Shown in pieces: positions 29,428 to 38,208 of a stretch of DNA of 64,000 nucleotides. Position 1 is the stretch's first letter; every line of letters starts with the position of its first letter. The position numbers and the translations under genes were made by a program. The stretch comes from Reinekea thalattae (GTDB lineage: Bacteria > Pseudomonadota > Gammaproteobacteria > Pseudomonadales > Natronospirillaceae): the NCBI RefSeq assembly GCF_008041945.1, contig NZ_VKAD01000001.1, positions 2,046,001 through 2,110,000 on the forward strand, written 5' to 3'. The notes under the pieces were generated by a model that was not told the origin of the DNA, did not search any database, and saw only the letters and a program-made list of their open reading frames with translations.

Positions 29428-30600
29428 ATGGCCGTCGCAAAGAAAACTACTGCAAAAAAAGCTACAGCAAAAAAGACAGGTGCAACTACTGCACGTAAAA
29501 CAACTGCTGCTAAGAAAGCGCCAGCAAAAAAAGCCAGCGCTTCTGCTGTTGCAAAATTAAAGACTGAACTTCTTAAGCAAGAAGTTGCGCTTGCAAAAGC
29601 ACAGCAAAAAGAAGTAACCGATTCAGAAAAATTAGTTGCTTCATTGTCAAAGAAAGTAGCGACAGCTACGACCAAGGCAAAAAAAGCCACTGAGCGTAAA
29701 CAAAAAGCCGCAGCTCGTGTTCGCACTTCTAAAACAGCTGTAGCCGCTCAATCGCTAGAAACTGCAGTGAAAGCTTTGACAGTAGCAAAAGACGAGTTAG
29801 CGGGTTTAAAAGCTGAGCTAGCCACTGCTAAGTCAACTTTAGCGAGCGCTAAGTTTGAACTTAAACTGGCAGAAAAAGTTAACAAAGGTTTAGAGCGTCT
29901 TCGTAAAGAAGAAGATAAAGAGCGTGAAGTTCGCGCTAAAGAAGAAGCTAAGAAATTAGCAATAGCAGAAAAGAAAGCAGCAGCTGAAGCCGCTAAAAAA
30001 GAAAAAGCTGAAGCTAAAAAGGCAGCCGCCGCCGCCAAAAAAGCCGCAGCTAAGCCAGCCGCTAAGAAGCCCGCAGCCAAAAAAACGGCAGCGAAAAAGC
30101 CAGCCGCTAAAAAAGCAGCGACTAAAAAGCCAGCAGCAAAGAAAGCGGTAGCTAAAAAGCCTGTCGCCAAAAAAGCCGCAGCTAAGCCAGCCGCTAAGAA
30201 GCCAGTAGCCAAAAAAACGGCAGCGAAAAAGCCAGCCGCTAAAAAAGCAACTGCTAAGCCAGCAGCTAAAAAGCCGGTTGCAAAACCAGCAGCGAAAAAG
30301 CCAGTCGTTAAAAAAGAAGCCGCTAAGCCAGCAACCAGCAGCACACCTGCTGTCGCACCAGTTAAAAAGCCAGAGCCAGCAACAACAGTAGCACCTAAGC
30401 CTGTTGTACCTGCTAAGCCAGAGCCTGCTAAAGTTGAGACAAAGCCTGAAGTAAAGCCGGGCTTTACAGCACCAGCACCTAAGCCTGCAGTGCCGTCAAC
30501 GCCAGTGACTTCAGCGCCATCAAGCACGACGTCATCAACACCAGCTAGCAAGCCTGAAACTGAAGGCCGTAGCCTGTTTAATCCTAAATCTGACGCCTAA
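29428..30600 (+). CDS. algP: AlgP-like histone H1-type Lys/Ala/Pro-rich DNA-binding protein
   Basis: I start at the ATG at 29428 (390 residues), which follows a GAGG site. Residues 1-35 are Lys/Ala/Thr-rich. Residues about 36-200 form a long helical, coiled-coil region (LKAELATAKSTLASAKFEL). Residues about 200-310 are tandem repeats of KKPAAKK / KKTAAKK type. A Pro/Thr/Ser-rich tail follows and ends GRSLFNPKSDA. Coiled coil plus KPAAK repeats is the layout of Pseudomonas AlgP (AlgR3), which resembles eukaryotic histone H1. It probably binds DNA without sequence specificity. A strong terminator follows. Confidence 0.85.
   Translation: MAVAKKTTAKKATAKKTGATTARKTTAAKKAPAKKASASAVAKLKTELLKQEVALAKAQQKEVTDSEKLVASLSKKVATATTKAKKATERKQKAAARVRTSKTAVAAQSLETAVKALTVAKDELAGLKAELATAKSTLASAKFELKLAEKVNKGLERLRKEEDKEREVRAKEEAKKLAIAEKKAAAEAAKKEKAEAKKAAAAAKKAAAKPAAKKPAAKKTAAKKPAAKKAATKKPAAKKAVAKKPVAKKAAAKPAAKKPVAKKTAAKKPAAKKATAKPAAKKPVAKPAAKKPVVKKEAAKPATSSTPAVAPVKKPEPATTVAPKPVVPAKPEPAKVETKPEVKPGFTAPAPKPAVPSTPVTSAPSSTTSSTPASKPETEGRSLFNPKSDA
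30034..30248 (+). repeat. Internal DNA repeat in the AlgP-like gene (132-bp period)
   Basis: Bases 30034-30116 and 30166-30248 align over about 83 bp with only two differences by eye, offset by 132 bp (44 codons). Shorter KPAAK-coding units fill the space between. The repeat keeps the reading frame, so recombination between copies would remove or add 44 residues without a frameshift. Confidence 0.85.
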
Positions 30601-30624
30601 TAGTTTTAATCTAAAGGTGTTTAC

Positions 30625-30650
30625 AAAAAGGAGCTCCGGCTCCTTTTTTT
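30625..30650 (+). terminator. Rho-independent terminator after the AlgP-like gene
   Basis: GGAGC (30630-30634) and GCTCC (30639-30643) form a stem with loop TCCG, preceded by AAAAA and followed by seven T. It ends the rsd-to-AlgP group just before yheS. Confidence 0.9.
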
Positions 30651-30665
30651 ATTGAAGTTAAATCG

Positions 30666-32567
30666 ATGATTAAGTTATCTAACGTATCTATTCAACTGGG
30701 CGGTAAGCCGCTACTTGAAAACGCTTCCGCGACTTTTAATCCAGGTGAGCGCATTGCGGTTATTGGTCCGAACGGCAGTGGTAAGTCGACATTATTTAAA
30801 GTAATGCAGGGTGAGCTGGCGTTAGATGCTGGCGATTACGATGTACCTAAACATTGGCGTCTGTCACATATGGCGCAAGAGGTCGAGGCTGTCGATAGAC
30901 CCGCGTTGGAGTTTGTTTTAGACGGCGATAGCGAACTGCGTCGGCTAGAGCAGCTGTTAAAGCACGCAGAACAATCCGGTAATGATGATGATATCGCAGA
31001 AGCGTTAGGGCAGCTGGATAACTACCAAGCCTTTAACAAGCGCCATCAAGCTGAACAGCTGCTGGCGGGGTTAGGGTTCTCGGTTGAGCAATACAACAAT
31101 ACCGTAGGGCAGTTTTCTGGCGGCTGGCGTGTTCGACTGAACTTAGCTCGTGCGCTGATGTGCCCAGCAGATTTACTGCTCTTGGATGAACCGACCAACC
31201 ACTTAGATCTACATACCTGCTATTGGCTAGAAGGTTGGCTTCGACAGTTTGAAGGCACTCTGTTGTTTATTTCTCATGACCGTGACTTTATGGATGGTGT
31301 CGCTACTCAGGTGGTGAGTTTTGATAATAAACAGCTGACGCTATACCGTGGTAATTACAGCCAGTTTGAGCGACAGCGCGGTGAGCGCTTTGCTCAGCAG
31401 CAGGCCGCTTTTGACAATCAGCAGCGCCAGCGTGAACATCTTGAGTCCTTTGTTCGTCGTTTTAAAGCCAAAGCCACCAAAGCAAAGCAAGCGCAAAGTC
31501 GGGTTAAAATGTTAGAGAAGCTAACGCTTGAAGCACCGATGATTATGAGCCACGGCTACGACCTTTCCATCGATACCGGTGGTCGAGTATCGGACCCGGT
31601 GATCAGCTTGCACGATGTGAGTTTGGGTTACGAAGATAAAACCATTCTATCGGGCTTAAACCTAAGCTTGCACCCAGGTACTCGGTTAGGTTTGCTAGGG
31701 GTTAATGGTGCTGGTAAATCGACCTTGATAAAAGCATTGTCAAAAGAGCTTAGGCCAAAGCAAGGCCATATTCATTTTGGGCAAAACATTGCAGTCGGCT
31801 ATTTTGCGCAACATCAACTAGAATCTTTAGATGATGATGCCAGTCCGTTTTTGCATATCCGCCGTATTGATAACGAAGCGCGTGATCAGGATATTAAAAA
31901 CTTTATTGGCCGTTTTGGTTTTTCAGGTGAGCGCGCTAGTGAGCCGGTTGTTAATTTTTCGGGTGGAGAAAAGGCGCGTGTTGCACTAGCGATGATTGCT
32001 TGGCAAAAGCCAAACCTTTTGCTGCTGGATGAGCCAACCAACCACCTAGATTTAGATATGCGTGAATCATTGAACCTAGCGCTGCAGCAATATGAAGGCG
32101 CAGTGATTTTGGTGTCGCACGATCGTTATCTGTTAAACACCACTGCCGATGAATTTTGGTGGGTACGAGATGGCGGCGTTGAACCTTACCATGGCGATCT
32201 TGCGGATTACTTCCAGTTGCTGCTTAAAGCGCCAACGCAAACCAGCTCGACAAGCCGTGAGCAGAGTGATGATTCAGCTGTCGATAAAAAAGCACAAAGG
32301 CAAGCCAGAGCGGCACAAAGGGAACGTTTAAAGCCATTGCAAAAGCAGTTAAAAGCAACCGAGCAGAAGGTTGAAAAGCTACAACAGCAGCGTGAGCGAA
32401 TTGAAATAGCGTTAGCGGACCCAACTATATACGAGGCAGACAACAAAGCGTTATTGCAACAAAGCTTGCTTGAGCAGGGTGAAGTTAAAACCGCACTGGA
32501 GCAGAGTGAAGCTCAATGGATGGAATTACTTGAAGAGCTTGAGGCGTTGCAGGCGGGCGACCAGTAG
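30666..32567 (+). CDS. yheS: ABC-F family ATPase YheS
   Basis: ABC-F proteins are soluble twin ATPases that act on the ribosome, not transporters. The protein has 633 residues. The first cassette has Walker A GPNGSGKST near residue 34, signature FSGGWRVRLNLARAL near 152 and LLLLDEPTNHLDL near 170. A linker with FVRRFKAKATKAKQAQSRVKMLEKL follows (about 260-285), nearly the same as E. coli YheS. The second cassette has GVNGAGKST near 347, FSGGEKARVALAM near 435 and LLLLDEPTNHLDL near 455. The last ~100 residues are a charged coiled coil. It starts 66 bases after the previous stop, beyond a terminator. Confidence 0.95.
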   Translation: MIKLSNVSIQLGGKPLLENASATFNPGERIAVIGPNGSGKSTLFKVMQGELALDAGDYDVPKHWRLSHMAQEVEAVDRPALEFVLDGDSELRRLEQLLKHAEQSGNDDDIAEALGQLDNYQAFNKRHQAEQLLAGLGFSVEQYNNTVGQFSGGWRVRLNLARALMCPADLLLLDEPTNHLDLHTCYWLEGWLRQFEGTLLFISHDRDFMDGVATQVVSFDNKQLTLYRGNYSQFERQRGERFAQQQAAFDNQQRQREHLESFVRRFKAKATKAKQAQSRVKMLEKLTLEAPMIMSHGYDLSIDTGGRVSDPVISLHDVSLGYEDKTILSGLNLSLHPGTRLGLLGVNGAGKSTLIKALSKELRPKQGHIHFGQNIAVGYFAQHQLESLDDDASPFLHIRRIDNEARDQDIKNFIGRFGFSGERASEPVVNFSGGEKARVALAMIAWQKPNLLLLDEPTNHLDLDMRESLNLALQQYEGAVILVSHDRYLLNTTADEFWWVRDGGVEPYHGDLADYFQLLLKAPTQTSSTSREQSDDSAVDKKAQRQARAAQRERLKPLQKQLKATEQKVEKLQQQRERIEIALADPTIYEADNKALLQQSLLEQGEVKTALEQSEAQWMELLEELEALQAGDQ

Positions 32568-32583
32568 CTGCAGTACATCATAG

Positions 32584-32621
32584 AAGCCTAAACAAAGCGC
32601 AATATTTCGTGCTTTAGGCTT
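32584..32621 (+). other. Stem-loop downstream of yheS
   Basis: AAGCCTAAA (32584-32592) pairs with TTTAGGCTT (32613-32621), and the inner bases can extend the stem partly. No T-run follows, so it may act in RNA stability or Rho-linked termination. Confidence 0.5.
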
Positions 32622-32776
32622 GCGTTCAAGGTGAATTTAATCATTAATCGGACATAACCCCTAATTACAATGGTGACATAGGGCGCTATCAGAAAATCTG
32701 AATAGCAAGCCATGGCAGCAGCGGGCATTTAATCGCTCATGTGTAATGCTTGTTGGCCCTATTTGAGGAGAATGAA

Positions 32777-33337
32777 GTGAAAAGCGAAGAAAATACAAAC
32801 CCAGTAAGCGAGCGCCTGTTTTCTGGTCGTAAGGTTTTAATCTGTGAAGAAATTAATCAGACGATGGCGAAAAAAGTGACGGCTCAATTGTTGGCATTAG
32901 CAGAAGAGTCGGATGACGACATTACTCTGTTTATTAACAGCCAAGGCGGCCATGTAGAAGCCGGAGATACTATTCATGACATCATTCGCTTTATTAAGCC
33001 GAAAGTAAAAGTCATCGGCACCGGCTATGTTGCTAGCGCAGGTACTCATATCTTTTTAGCGGCCGAAAAAGAAGATCGCTATTGTCTGCCAAACACTCGT
33101 TTTCTAATTCACCAGCCGTCTGGTGGTGTACAGGGTCAAGCCAGTGATATTGCCATCCAGGCGCAGCAAATTGTGCGTATGAAAGAACGTCTTGCGAACA
33201 TTATTTCTAAACAAACCGGCCAGCCGGTTGAGCGTGTTCGTGAAGACATCGAGCGTGACAACTGGATGACGACGGACGTTGCCATAGAGTATGGCATTGT
33301 CAATAAAGTCATCGAAACTATCAGCGAGCTAAACTAG
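32777..33337 (+). CDS. ClpP-family serine protease paralogue (ClpP2-like)
   Basis: I chose the GTG at 32777 (186 residues) because GAGGAG lies six bases before it. The upstream TTG at 32750 would add nine residues covering that ribosome site. The fold follows ClpP: DDITLFINSQGGHVEAG near residue 45, the nucleophile in GYVASAGTH (Ser near 84), LIHQPSGGVQGQASDI with the His near 109, and the Asp in ERDNWMT near 160. The triad is therefore intact. It differs from housekeeping ClpP: no propeptide, SQGGH for SPGGS and VASAGT for AASMGA. No clpX or tig is adjacent. It resembles a second ClpP such as P. aeruginosa ClpP2; its unfoldase partner is unknown. Confidence 0.85.
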   Translation: MKSEENTNPVSERLFSGRKVLICEEINQTMAKKVTAQLLALAEESDDDITLFINSQGGHVEAGDTIHDIIRFIKPKVKVIGTGYVASAGTHIFLAAEKEDRYCLPNTRFLIHQPSGGVQGQASDIAIQAQQIVRMKERLANIISKQTGQPVERVREDIERDNWMTTDVAIEYGIVNKVIETISELN

Positions 33338-33356
33338 GCTAAACTGATCAAAAAAG

Positions 33357-33385
33357 AGCCGTAAATACTCTTTGTATTTACGGCT
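33357..33385. other. 12-bp perfect stem-loop between the ClpP-like gene and glnK
   Basis: AGCCGTAAATAC (33357-33368) pairs perfectly with GTATTTACGGCT (33374-33385), with a five-base loop. It is preceded by six A but followed by no T-run, so it would terminate better leftward than rightward, where the gene ends. It may protect mRNA or act as a Rho-assisted end. Confidence 0.6.
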
Positions 33386-33395
33386 AGCCAGGTAA

Positions 33396-33773
<378 letters not shown>

Positions 33774-33829
33774 TCAGCTGATTGTAGATGTTAATGTTAT
33801 CTAATCGGTAAAAGAGCTAAATCGGTAAA

Positions 33830-33856
33830 AGGGTTGCATAAAGCAGCCCTTTTTTT
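33830..33856 (+). terminator. Rho-independent terminator of glnK
   Basis: AGGGTTGC (33830-33837) pairs with GCAGCCCT (33843-33850), including one G-T pair, and is followed by six or seven T. It lies about 57 bases after the stop codon. Confidence 0.88.
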
Positions 33857-34047
33857 GTGCCAACGATAAATCCGTTGCGTTTGCTAATACCTCACCACGA
33901 CCTTTTGCTAATCGCTGCCTAAATAAGGCTAAGCCGATTTCTGTATACGTTTAAACATGCGCTGAGTCGCATACAAAAATAACCACTACAGCTTAGAATA
34001 ACCGACTAAACTTATCTGACTGATACAGTCTATTTAGTGGCCTGCCT

Positions 34048-34503
34048 ATGGTTAATTCAATGGGTGATCGATTACCCGTACCGCCTGCGTTGGTGTATTT
34101 GCTGCACCAATTGAAGGTAAACAACATACGTTATCATCTGTTTGGTGAGATTCCCGGTACAGAAATGGCTTATGTTGACCTAGATAGAGATTATGCCGCT
34201 AACCTCAAGCAGCAGGTCTTGCCAGATAATTGGTCAATGATAACGCCGCATTTTTTGGCTAACCGAGCCTTGGTGCAAGGTCAGCAAGACCCTATTCAAC
34301 AAGGCGAAGAGCCAGAGTCTATCGTTATCGCCTATGGTGATCATCACGATAAAGAGATTGAGCATTTGCAGGGTATTTGTGAGCAAATTCGCTATCTGCG
34401 TGAGCAGGTTGCCTCACGGTTGGTTTACCACAAGGCTCATCCACCAGAGCCGATGGAAATCCATCAGCTGATTAAGCAGCTAAAAGGGTCCGATCTTAGT
34501 TAG
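34048..34503 (+). CDS. Hypothetical protein, unrecognised
   Basis: I do not recognise this 151-residue soluble protein. There is no signal peptide or membrane segment. The first third (VPPALVYLLHQLKVNNIRYHLFGEIPG) is reminiscent of small alpha/beta domains such as the start of YbaK-type deacylases, but conserved residues cannot be confirmed. The last third is helical and rich in Gln, His and Glu (DKEIEHLQGICEQIRYLREQV). A second ATG four codons in is also possible. It has normal codon use and stands alone between glnK and the convergent isochorismatase gene. Confidence 0.6.
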   Translation: MVNSMGDRLPVPPALVYLLHQLKVNNIRYHLFGEIPGTEMAYVDLDRDYAANLKQQVLPDNWSMITPHFLANRALVQGQQDPIQQGEEPESIVIAYGDHHDKEIEHLQGICEQIRYLREQVASRLVYHKAHPPEPMEIHQLIKQLKGSDLS

Positions 34504-34575
34504 AGAGCAATTGGATAGAGCTACCAGTGGATAGCACTGCGATAAAACCAGCAACAAAATATAATGAGCTATAGG

Positions 34576-35118
34576 TTACAACGACTCTTCAATTGCTTTG
34601 GCGCTCATTACCTTTGGCGTGTATTTATAGCTGCTAATATTTGCCCATGTCTCATTATGATGAGCGGATATAGTTTTAGCATCTAATACTCTTGTATCGA
34701 GAGTAGTGTGTGCATCGCTCACAACCGTGATAGAAAACCCACGAGACAAAGCGTGGCGTAGAGTGCTATCGACACAAAACTCGCTCTGCATACCACAAAT
34801 AACCAATTCGCTAACGTCTAGGCTTGAGAGTTGAGCTGCTAAGTCAGTATCTTTGAACGCATCTGAAAAGCGTTTTTGTACGATTATGTCGTCCTCTTCT
34901 TTTATAAGGCCTTCAGCCAGTTGCCAGCCTTTAGATTGCTCTTTGAGAGGCCCGTCTTTTGCTTGATGCTGTACAAAAATAACAGGAAGCTGCTTTTTTC
35001 GAGCAACATTGGAAAGTGAGTTAATCGTGCTGATGACGTTTTCTGAATTAAAGGTTTTATATTCACCAGAACATAGAGCGTTTTGAACATCGATAATAAT
35101 CAGTGCTTTTTGTGGCAT
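34576..35118 (-). CDS. Isochorismatase-family cysteine hydrolase
   Basis: This 180-residue protein opens with ALIIIDVQNALCSGEY, holding the catalytic Asp near residue 10 of the family. It continues with VIFVQHQ, a Lys in IIVQKRFSDAF and the nucleophile stretch VICGMQSEFCVDSTLRHAL (Cys near 115), preceded by the cis-peptide region. The family includes nicotinamidases, ureidoacrylate and other amide hydrolases; the substrate cannot be read from the sequence. It is 48 bases from the HAD gene upstream on the same strand and may share its transcript. Confidence 0.88.
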   Translation of the reverse strand: MPQKALIIIDVQNALCSGEYKTFNSENVISTINSLSNVARKKQLPVIFVQHQAKDGPLKEQSKGWQLAEGLIKEEDDIIVQKRFSDAFKDTDLAAQLSSLDVSELVICGMQSEFCVDSTLRHALSRGFSITVVSDAHTTLDTRVLDAKTISAHHNETWANISSYKYTPKVMSAKAIEESL

Positions 35119-35166
35119 GCTTAAAGTCCAAGGTTGGTTAGGGCTGATGGTTTATTCTTAAACTGG

Positions 35167-35784
35167 CTAAGAAAGCAAAATACTGTATTTAGGTAATAGC
35201 GCTTTAATATCTTCAGGGCCAAAAACCTGTTCTGCATGTATGCCGCATTCGCGTGCTGCCGTGACGTTTTTTAAGCCATCATCAAAAAATAGTATTTCAT
35301 CGGGTTTGCATTGCAGCGCGTTAATCAACGCTTGGTAAATTTTAGTGTCAGGCTTCATGACACCAAAGCTCATGCTGGTAAAAGGGTTGTCGAGCAGCGG
35401 CAGAAAGCTGTTTCGTTGTTTTAGAATTTGCCAATGAAAGGCGTTGGTATTGCTTAGCAGGCTCAATTGGTAGTTCGGCTTAAGTTGTTTAAGTAGCTCT
35501 ACCACGCCGGGAAAGTCATCTTGCAGGATATTGCGAAAGCAGCGCTCAAAGTCAGGTTTGCTGATGCTTAGGCTGTTTTCTGCAACCAGTTCAGCGTAGA
35601 AAGTATCGAAGTCTATTTTGCCTTCTTCAAAATCAGTCGCAGCTTTTGAATTTGCCCAGCGAGCGTGAATTTTATCAAAAGCTATATTCTCGCCTAAAAT
35701 TTTAGACACCTGATTGTGCCAGTCGATGTTGACCAGCACGCCGCCCATGTCGAAGACCAGATGCTTTATTTCTGTTTGCAGCAT
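35167..35784 (-). CDS. HAD-family hydrolase (YihX-like phosphatase)
   Basis: This 205-residue haloacid dehalogenase-type hydrolase has motif I VFDMGGVLVNIDW (nucleophile Asp near 11), a helical cap, motif II LSLLSNTNAFHW near 100, motif III Lys in GVMKPDTKIYQAL near 140, and motif IV ILFFDDGLKNVTAA near 160. The second Asp of the usual DxD is Gly, as in the YihX/epoxide-hydrolase-like branch (DxGGV). YihX removes phosphate from glucose-1-phosphate, but the substrate here is not known. It is divergent from the BASS transporter, and the isochorismatase gene lies downstream. Confidence 0.88.
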   Translation of the reverse strand: MLQTEIKHLVFDMGGVLVNIDWHNQVSKILGENIAFDKIHARWANSKAATDFEEGKIDFDTFYAELVAENSLSISKPDFERCFRNILQDDFPGVVELLKQLKPNYQLSLLSNTNAFHWQILKQRNSFLPLLDNPFTSMSFGVMKPDTKIYQALINALQCKPDEILFFDDGLKNVTAARECGIHAEQVFGPEDIKALLPKYSILLS

Positions 35785-35842
35785 TGAAGTCGCCCCGAAT
35801 CACTTAAAGGCAGCACTATATACTTTGCTTAGTTAAATGTAG

Positions 35843-36802
35843 ATGATCAGCGGCTCAGAAAAGTTTATGAGTTGTTGTTCGATGCTTAACGTTATTACGA
35901 TGCTGTTTCCGTTATGGGCGATCTTAGGGTCATTAGTTGCGTATTTTCAGCCAGAGCTTCTTGTTGGCTATAAAGGCCAAATTGTCCCGTTATTGATGAT
36001 TATTATGTTGGCGATGGGGCTTACCTTAAAATTGGAAGATTTCTGGGCCGTTGTTTCCAATAAAAAGGCGTTAATACTGGGTGTGATTTTGCAATTTACG
36101 GTTATGCCTATTGTTGCATTAATCATTAGTATCGTGCTGCAAATGGATAAGGCTGTAACGATTGGAATGGTCTTGGTGGGTAGTGTTGCTGGTGGAACGG
36201 CTTCGAATGTTATTTGCTATTTGGCGCGCGGTAATGTGGCGCTTTCGATCAGTATGACGGCTACTTCTACGCTCGTAGGTGTTGTCATGACTCCGTTATT
36301 GATTGATCTTTTGCTGGGTGTTTCTGTCGACGTTCCGGCGTTAAGTATGATTGTGAGCTTGGCCAAGATTGTTCTATTACCTGTTTCAGCTGGCATCATG
36401 CTGAATTATTTCTTTGCCCGATACGTAGTGCGATTAGCCGATGTGTTTCCTTTTATTTCTATGGTCGCCATTGTTGCGGCCATCTCAATTATTGTAGCGA
36501 TTAATCAAGCGCAGATAGCGACAGTCGGAATGGTGGTTTTCATCGGAGTTGTTTTGCATAACGCAATTGGCTGCTCAGTTGGGTATGGCGTCACTCGATT
36601 ATTAGGCTTTGATCGGACCGTTTGTAAAACCATTGCTATTGAGGTTGGCATGCAAAATTCTGGCTTAGCAACTGCTTTAGCACTGAAATTCTTTACGCCC
36701 TTGTCGGCATTGCCTGCCGCGATATTTTCAATTTGGCACAACATAGCAGGTTCCATATTCGCTCTGGTCGCGGTATGGGCGGAGAAAGAATCAAAGTCGT
36801 GA
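35843..36802 (+). CDS. Bile acid:sodium symporter (BASS) family transporter
   Basis: This 319-residue inner-membrane protein has about nine or ten hydrophobic segments. GLTLKLEDFWAV near residue 60, VGSVAGGTASNVICYLARGNVALSI near 112 and IEVGMQNSGLATALA near 270 are BASS-family signatures, including sodium-site regions. Bacterial members carry bile acids, pantoate, keto-acids or other organic anions with sodium. The start is uncertain: ATGs at 35843, 35867 and 35882 all precede the first membrane segment, and none has a strong ribosome site. It is convergent with glpX. Confidence 0.88.
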   Translation: MISGSEKFMSCCSMLNVITMLFPLWAILGSLVAYFQPELLVGYKGQIVPLLMIIMLAMGLTLKLEDFWAVVSNKKALILGVILQFTVMPIVALIISIVLQMDKAVTIGMVLVGSVAGGTASNVICYLARGNVALSISMTATSTLVGVVMTPLLIDLLLGVSVDVPALSMIVSLAKIVLLPVSAGIMLNYFFARYVVRLADVFPFISMVAIVAAISIIVAINQAQIATVGMVVFIGVVLHNAIGCSVGYGVTRLLGFDRTVCKTIAIEVGMQNSGLATALALKFFTPLSALPAAIFSIWHNIAGSIFALVAVWAEKESKS

Positions 36803-36897
36803 ACTGGTGGTGCAGAATTTGTTATGAGACTAACCACATCGCTGACTTATCTGTTTGGCGATAGTGAGTGACGAGTGGTTAGTCTAAAGCGATAGAA

Positions 36898-37917
36898 CTA
36901 GCCTTGGTTTAAAATAGTATTTTTAATATCTTCGTCTTTTCGGTTCAGGTAATGAGTTGACTGAATTTTACGAATGGTTCGGCATTTGCCTCTAATCAAC
37001 AGCGTTTCGGTAGTGGCAAGTTCGCCTTTACGTTTAACGCCTTCCAATAAGTCGCCTTTGGTAATGCCCGTGGCCGAGAATATCACGTTGTCCGAACTGG
37101 CCATTTCATGTAATTGATAAATACGGCCCGGTGAAACACCCATCTGTTCGCAACGAGTTGCTTCTAGTTGGCTTAAGCGAATGCTTTCTTCGTCTTCACC
37201 TTTGGCGTCTTTGCGTAACATAAGGCGACCTTGCATGTCGCCGCCTAGGGCACGAATAACCGCAGCTGAGACAACGCCCTCTGGCGCGCCGCCAACACAG
37301 TACATCATATTGACATCGCTCTCCGGCATGCAGGTCAGGATGCTGGCAGCAACATCACCGTCGGGTAGCGCGAAAACGCGTACACCCATTGCCTGCATTT
37401 CTTTAATGGCATCATCGTGGCGCGGTTTGGCTAATGTCACCACGACCAGTTCAGAAAGCTCTTTGCCTAATGCTTTGGCTACTGCGGTAACGTTGTCTTG
37501 CAGCGGTTTGTCTAAATCGATGACGCCACGTGCTTGTGGCCCGACAACCAGTTTTTCCATGTACATATCTGGTGCTTTAAGAAAAGAGCCCTTTTCACCG
37601 ACAGCCATAACAGCAACTGCATTGGCTTGGCCCATGGCTGTCATGCGCGTGCCTTCAATAGGGTCAACGGCTATGTCGCAAGCATCGCCGACACCGGTGC
37701 CGACTTTTTCGCCGATATAGAGCATGGGAGCTTCGTCTATTTCGCCTTCACCAATGACGATCTCGCCGTCGAACTCGACTTTATTTAGCATCGCACGCAT
37801 CACCTCAACGGCAGCCGCATCGGCTTTGTTTTTGTCGCCACGTCCTAACCAGCTATAGCCAGCTAAGGCGGCAGCTTCAGTGACACGGGAAAAATTAAAC
37901 GCCAGATCGCGATGCAT
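36898..37917 (-). CDS. glpX: Class II fructose-1,6-bisphosphatase GlpX
   Basis: GlpX hydrolyses fructose-1,6-bisphosphate in gluconeogenesis. I start at the ATG at 37917 (339 residues; E. coli 336). It gives MHRDLAFNFSRVTEAAALAG, parallel to E. coli GlpX, and has GGAGAG seven bases upstream. An ATG at 37944 with its own AGGTAG site would add nine residues and is possible. Key motifs are GDKNKADAAAVEVMR, EIVIGEGEIDEAPMLYIGE (metal-binding acids), DPIEGTR and VGGAPEGVVSAAVIRALGG. It stands alone, convergent with the transporter gene. Confidence 0.96.
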   Translation of the reverse strand: MHRDLAFNFSRVTEAAALAGYSWLGRGDKNKADAAAVEVMRAMLNKVEFDGEIVIGEGEIDEAPMLYIGEKVGTGVGDACDIAVDPIEGTRMTAMGQANAVAVMAVGEKGSFLKAPDMYMEKLVVGPQARGVIDLDKPLQDNVTAVAKALGKELSELVVVTLAKPRHDDAIKEMQAMGVRVFALPDGDVAASILTCMPESDVNMMYCVGGAPEGVVSAAVIRALGGDMQGRLMLRKDAKGEDEESIRLSQLEATRCEQMGVSPGRIYQLHEMASSDNVIFSATGITKGDLLEGVKRKGELATTETLLIRGKCRTIRKIQSTHYLNRKDEDIKNTILNQG

Positions 37918-38208
37918 AGGGGAGCTCTCCAAAAAGTTTGCCATATTCTACCTGTTTTTATTGTTAAACGGCAGGTTCCCAGCCGTTAGGCGAAGCTAAG
38001 GTGCTGCCTTTAGTATGCGGCCGCTTTACTTGAAAGGTTAAAGGAATAACAGTTTTCATTTACCTAACAGAGCGTTTATCAGTATGATTTAGCGGCTTGG
38101 TCAGGCGTAAGTGGGTGACTAACGAAACGAGCATACTATTCGACTCTGTCTAGTAGATTAGATAGTTATTCGATCAGGAAATAGCGTGCTTTTTATAATA
38201 ATAAATCA

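Noticed and set aside
29748-30551. Long open frame on the minus strand opposite the AlgP-like gene, rich in Ala, Leu, Phe and Gly
   Set aside because: It is the complement of Lys/Ala/Pro repeat codons, which avoid stops on the other strand. It has no ribosome site and no family resemblance.
32584-33385. Considered a repeat array or CRISPR from several stem-loops around the ClpP-like gene
   Set aside because: The hairpins differ in sequence and spacing; there are no regularly spaced direct repeats and no cas genes.
37181-37720. Open frame of about 180 codons antisense to glpX
   Set aside because: It lies wholly inside a clear gene, its composition is Ser/Thr/Ala-rich shadow sequence, and no motif is visible.
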